Shown here: positions 59,173 through 64,000 of the stretch, piece by piece | Layout of the letters: every line of letters begins with the position of its first letter | How positions within the stretch are numbered: position 1 is the stretch's first letter | Assembly: GCF_038502225.1 (NCBI RefSeq) | Contig: NC_091307.1 | Span: 20,753,173 to 20,817,172 of the forward strand | Reading direction: 5' to 3' | Length of the DNA stretch: 64,000 nucleotides | Source: Cherax quadricarinatus | Lineage: Eukaryota; Arthropoda; Malacostraca; Decapoda; Parastacidae | Translations under genes and position numbers: made by a program | The notes under the pieces: model-generated | Databases searched by the model: none | Seen by the model: only the letters and a program-made list of their open reading frames with translations | What the model was told of the DNA's origin: nothing

Positions 59173-59660
59173 GTTACCTCATCAATACCTTGGTGAAAGT
59201 TGGGCAGGATTACCACACATTATTTTCCTAGTCTTACCGTGCGTAAAAAATAAAACTCCACGCATATTTTTGGAAAAATGTAGGCATTTTAGTCTGCATT
59301 TTATTACTGCTAATTTCCCTTGATTAGCTAGGTGCGGCTCGCACACACGGACCCATGCACAAACGTGCAGAAACATGAACAAACGTGCACAAACCGGAGA
59401 CGAAACATTGTGTGGAATTCTATGAACTTTCGTTTTTAATACTAGATGGCACACGCAAATTCAAATTCTTGAATTACAAACATGTATTTACATATTACCA
59501 CACATGTTACTGATAGCCGTGAAGGAAGCGTTCAGAACAATGCATGGAGCACATGTTTGACGACTTCTCATATATTCATTGTAGGCGAAGCGCTCGAAAT
59601 AAATCTAGAAAATTTATTATATTCAAAGGTTTACAATATTTGAAGCAAAATTCTGAAACA
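59173..59660. other. Unique sequence, no gene seen
   Basis: A 90-codon minus-strand frame at 59182-59454 has no recognisable motif. Confidence 0.5.
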
Positions 59661-59689
59661 AAGGTTCCAACGAAACTAAACTGAAGAAG

Positions 59690-60220
59690 CTCGAGGAGCG
59701 GAGTGAGGAGATATGATCACGTCATACAAAATATTCCGGGGCACAGATTAAGGCAATGTTTAGTATTTGATGAACCAAAATGAGAAGATGCAGATCAGCA
59801 CAGCATCCAGACGACTCTAGAAAATATTTTTCCTGCTTGTAATAGAACGGCGTAACTGCTAAACTATTCACAGCTTCAAGCGAAGGTACAGTAGACTCAA
59901 CTGAAGTTAACCAGCAAAAGGAGAAGCCCTAAAGATCTAACTCAAAATCATTAAACGCAGCAAAGTAATAGCACGTACGTCAGTCACACTCACAAAACAC
60001 ACACAAACACACACAGGGATGTTAGGAAGTATTTCTTCAGTCATAGAGTTGTCAGGAAGTGGAATAGTCTGGCAAGTGATGTAGTGGAGGCAGGAACCAT
60101 ACATAGCTTTAAGACGAGGTATGACAAAGCTCAGGGAGCAGAGAGAGGACCTAGTAGCTATCAGTGAAGGACCAGGAGCTGAGTCTCGACCCCTGCAATC
60201 ACAATTAGGTGAGTACACAA
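59690..60220 (+). mobile_element. CR1-like LINE 3' end (diverged)
   Basis: 59700-59745 translates to GDMITSYKIFRG, the R-G-D-M-I-x-x-Y-K box that follows the LVPELRG region in this LINE type (see 25291-26160). 60018-60167 is an open remnant with the conserved C-terminus. 60168-60220 is the 3' tail (accaggagctgagtctcg, cacaattaggtgagtaca), which passes directly into CA-rich repeats. The middle is strongly diverged. Confidence 0.65.
60018..60167 (+). pseudogene. LINE polymerase C-terminal fragment
   Basis: Forty-nine codons read DVRKYFFSHRVVRKWNSLAS, then DVVEAGTIHSFKTRYDKAQG, ending at TGA 60165-60167. An R-K-Y-F-F-S-x-R-V-V-x-x-W-N-S-L box with a following S-F-K is the standard C-terminal region of CR1/Jockey-type LINE polymerases. 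It is 5'-broken and has no start codon of its own. Confidence 0.75.
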
Positions 60221-60370
60221 TACACACAACATACACACACAACACACCACCACACACAACACATAACACAACACACATAACACACACAACACAAACACAC
60301 ACAACACACACAAACATACACACAAACATAACATACAACACAACACACAACACAACACACAACACTGCAC
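60216..60370. repeat. Interrupted ACACA(A)C repeats
   Basis: Irregular acacaacac and cacataac units starting immediately at the LINE 3' end. Same arrangement as at 14356-14532. Confidence 0.93.
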
Positions 60371-60835
60371 CCAGGCCCATACAATCGAACACACATGCAC
60401 TTAGTTTCATTAACAATTATTAAAGCTTTTACAGTCACTATAAAAACCGAAGCATATAAAAGAGAGGCTACATTTCAAGGGCTAAATCATACAAGTTCTA
60501 CACATTATGGATGACTGCACAAATGACTACCAATTCGTTTTTGCATCGAGTTTTTCCAATTTTCGTAATTCGCAAAATAGTAGATATTGACTGCAGAGAT
60601 TTTTTAAGGCACGCCCTCTTTTTTCTCCCCCAGTACGGCGCATAACCTGTGAAATTATAAATAAAAATTTAAAAACACTAATGCTAAAAAAGGCATTTCG
60701 ACCGAATTAAAATTCCTCTTTTATTGAGGAGTACAAGAATATATCTTTAGCGATCCTTTTCGTACGTGTCCGTCGGTCCGTCTGTGTCTGTGTTCCTGTG
60801 TGTACCGGTCTGTGTGTGACCTAAGCTGTGAGCTC
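60371..60835. other. Unique sequence, no gene seen
   Basis: AT-rich with no recognised content. Confidence 0.5.
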
Positions 60836-60837
60836 CT

Positions 60838-60985
60838 GTCTGTCTGCCATCGTCTCTCTGCCATCGTCTCTCTGCCATCGTCTCTCTGCCACCGTCTCTC
60901 TGCCACCGTCTCTCTGCCACCGTCTCTCTGCCACCGTCTCTCCGCCACCGTCTCTCCGCCACCGTCTCTCTGCCATCTGTAGACA
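60838..60985. repeat. 15-bp minisatellite (gccatcgtctctctg)
   Basis: About ten 15-bp units with gccatc/gccacc and ctctct/ctctcc variants. Because 15 is a multiple of three, open frames of five-residue repeats occur on both strands and are artefacts. Confidence 0.93.
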
Positions 60986-61354
60986 GTCCTGTCGTCTCTC
61001 CGCCATCGTGTCGTGCATCGTCTCTCCGCCAGATCATCATCTATCTGCCATCATGCAGCCTGTACTGTCCATAGCTGCTAGTTAGTTCATATTTCGCGCC
61101 ATGCTGGTGCTGCCACCTATAGGCCTTGCCACTTCAGTATGCCCAGACTTGCCTCTCTCTCACTCACACAGCGGCCTAGCAGCAAGACAGAAGGCCTACT
61201 CCTAGCTCTCTCTCGTGGGATGGCCCTGCCCGGGCCATGGGCACAAACACACAAGCCTGTGTACCCACCACGACATAACAATAAACTAAGAAGCCTCCGA
61301 AGAAGTATATCATTTAACCACCCGCTTGCAGCACCTACTAAACAAATTTTTTTA

Positions 61355-61500
61355 TACATCGTCTATCTGCCATCGTTTATCTGCCATCGTCTATCTGCCA
61401 TCGTCTATCTGCCATCGTCTATCTGCCATCGTCTATCTGCCATCGTCTATCTGCCATCGTCTATCCGCCCCTGTCTATTTGCCCCTGTCTATTTGCCCCT
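61355..61500. repeat. 15-bp minisatellite (gccatcgtctatctg)
   Basis: About nine units related to the array at 60838-60985 but with ctatctg for ctctctg. The two arrays, 370 bp apart, probably share an ancestor. The following gcccctgtctattt units and tgtctgtg-rich DNA to 61690 are looser. Confidence 0.93.
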
Positions 61501-61689
61501 GTATCTGTCCTTGTCTATCTGTGTGTGTTTCCCTGTCTGTGTCTGTTTCTCGATGTCTGCCTTTCCTATGCTTCCTTTTTTCCGTCTTCATCTCCCTGTG
61601 TCTGTATGTCTCCCTCTGTGTGTCTGAATCCCTGTCTGTGTCTTCCTCTGTGTGTGTCTGAATTCTTGTCTGTCTGTATCCCTGTTTGA

Positions 61690-62145
61690 ACGTCTGTCTC
61701 CATTTCTTCCTAAAAATGACATTTCCTCATTATCAAGAGGATTACACTCCAAGAGTAGATTCTATTATTTTTAAGTCTCGGAAATGTAACAAAGATTTAC
61801 ATAGATTACAAACATTTTTCTGCCCTAGTGGGAATTTATAATTAGTGTAATTATAACATCAGTTCATTTTTGTTTGTACATCCTCTCACTCAGAGATGGA
61901 AAGAATGAAGAATAATGAACTCAAAATGAGCACTGGAAGACCATTTCCAAGAACGACAGGAACACGTAAAAGACTTGGGAAAAATAACGTCTGATTACCC
62001 ATCAAGGATCACAACAGGGCAAATGGAGATTAAAGGTATAAAATACCGACAAGATTGGAAAATAAACAAATGTAGTATAATGCGATCCTTTATCAAGTCA
62101 CAAACAGGTTACCTGGGTAAAGAGTACGCGAGTGTGTGTATATAC

Positions 62146-62148
<3 letters not shown>
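61690..62148. other. Unique sequence, no gene seen
   Basis: AT-rich DNA leading into (TA)n. Confidence 0.5.

Positions 62149-62182
<34 letters not shown>
62149..62182. repeat. (TA)n left of MITE copy B
   Basis: About 16 TA units interrupted by the 386-bp element. Confidence 0.95.
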
Positions 62183-62183
<1 letters not shown>

Positions 62184-62185
<2 letters not shown>

Positions 62186-62569
62186 GTGCCGAATAGGCAG
62201 AACTTGCCATCTTGGCTTAAACAGCAACGCTCATCTTGCCATATAGGACAAGTGAAAATTTGTGTATGCAATAATTTCGCCAAAATCATTCTGAACCTAA
62301 CGAAAAAAATATATTTCACTGTGTTTGTTTAGTATTAAATTATTGTAAACAAATCTAAAATATATTTAGTTGGGTTAGGCTAAAACAAATTGTTCTTGTT
62401 ATAATAAGGTTAGGTAAGTTTTCTAAGTTCCTTTTGGTGCAAAATTATAAATTTTTACATCAACATTAATGAAAAAAATGTATCTTTAAACGTATAAGAG
62501 AAAATTTTAGAAAGGACTTAATTTTAAATGAGTTCTTGCTAATTGACCAGTTTTACATATTCGGCACGA
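62184..62569. mobile_element. 386-bp TIR element (copy B), inside (TA)n
   Basis: Same element as 45299-45684, in inverse orientation and of identical length. The ends gtcgtgccgaata and tattcggcacgac are complete here including the outer g/c, which suggests a TIR of at least 13 bp, extendable imperfectly to about 27. (TA)n lies on both sides, so it inserted into, or was followed by growth of, a TA tract. Non-coding. Confidence 0.82.
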
Positions 62570-62573
62570 CAAT

Positions 62574-63502
<929 letters not shown>

Positions 63503-63639
63503 TTTTCACACTATATATTATAGTGTGGAGAGTCAGAGTCAGGTGGAGAATTCTGGGTAGGCTGGATCTGAGACAGACATGCACGGGACGGGCGGGTGTG
63601 TATGTTGAGTAGATGTGGTTGGAAATGTAAGATAAGCCT

Positions 63640-63870
63640 ACTACTCGTCAATATAGAAAATAGTGCAGTCGTCTTCAAGAAGAAACTTGAACGCTACCTC
63701 CACAAAGCGTCAGATTACTCTGGCTGAGATGGCTATATGGATAACAGAGCCGCCAACAGCAGGATTTGTTTAAACAGGCAAGCAAAGGAAAGTCTGGTCC
63801 CAGGCCGGTTTGCAAGGAGAATAAAATCCTCGAAAGCGGCCACAGAAACGTACGGGTATAGAGGCACTTA
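63640..63870 (+). mobile_element. LINE polymerase tail fragment
   Basis: The plus strand translates to NSAVVFKKKLERYLHKASD, the V-F-K-x-x-L-x-x-Y-L box at the end of CR1-type LINE polymerases. It is followed by an NRAANSRICLNRQAKESL and LVPGRFARR stretch that I recognise as a diverged form of the GC-rich tail seen at 12382. Stops interrupt it, so it is a relic. Confidence 0.5.
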
Positions 63871-64000
63871 CTCCACCCCTCTTCTCTATGAAGGGCGGTC
63901 AGAGAGAACACTCGCTCTTGGGACCCAGAGAGAATTCTGCAAGCTTGACTGGCTTCAGTGAGCATAGTCTGCCATGCGTGGGTCGTCATGTTTAATAACG

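Noticed and set aside
62098..62319. Short frame shared by both 386-bp elements (MKYIFFVR...LFGTT)
   Set aside because: Between copies three changes alter amino acids and only one silent change was seen, so there is no sign of purifying selection.

Overview
The window looks like intergenic, repeat-dominated DNA from a large arthropod genome, most likely a decapod crustacean (crayfish, crab or shrimp type). This rests on my recognition of several dispersed families I associate with decapod assemblies: the element with gtcgtgccgaata ends, a LINE tail ending in a cggccgacgtg-like motif, GC-rich LINE 3' tails (gcctggttgatcaggcc...), and decayed Penelope-type tails with a gaaac core. That is recognition from memory, not a search. 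I see no convincing host protein-coding gene, no rRNA and no functional tRNA gene in the 64 kb. The only coding sequence with recognisable domains belongs to non-LTR retrotransposons, and every copy is broken.

Layout. 1-2.8 kb: mostly unremarkable, with two short LINE tail fragments. 2.8-9.4 kb: a 6.6-kb minisatellite with a ~34-bp monomer that contains a GA tract of variable length. 9.6-11.25 kb: a 1.6-kb GT-rich TGG-type array. 11.9-12.5 kb: a decayed LINE. 12.6-37 kb: AT-rich unique DNA with many microsatellites, a small hAT-like MITE (18.96 kb), a 22-bp array carrying 15 STAT-like palindromes (23.2 kb), and a decayed CR1-like LINE (25.3-26.2 kb). 37.6-39.7 kb: a 27-bp minisatellite with higher-order repeats near 596 bp. 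40.45-40.98 kb: a 28-bp array of nine plus nine monomers. 41.7-43.4, 47.3-50.9 and 53.2-54.5 kb: three copies of one single-ORF EN-RT LINE family, the middle one full length with a target-site duplication. 45.3-46.7 kb: a 386-bp inverted-terminal-repeat element followed by an 857-bp near-palindrome. 52.7-53.0 kb: a tRNA-derived SINE. 56.8-59.2 kb: a 40-bp minisatellite. 59.7-60.4 kb: a CR1-like LINE 3' end running into CA repeats. 62.2-63.5 kb: a second 386-bp element inside a ~1-kb (TA)n tract. 63.6-63.9 kb: another LINE tail.

How the parts interact. The full-length LINE at 47.3 kb encodes an APE-type endonuclease and a reverse transcriptase in one frame. It is interrupted by one in-frame TAG and one single-base shift in a T run. 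Its relatives at 41.7 and 53.2 kb are 5'-truncated, as expected from target-primed reverse transcription. All three keep a common 3' tail with a small potential hairpin. Several LINE tails end directly in microsatellites, and the 386-bp element sits in (TA)n tracts twice, so mobile elements and simple repeats appear to seed each other here. The most unusual structure is the palindrome at 45.8-46.7 kb: a head-to-head pair of one tRNA-headed repeat, with a 108-bp foldback element inserted into one arm.
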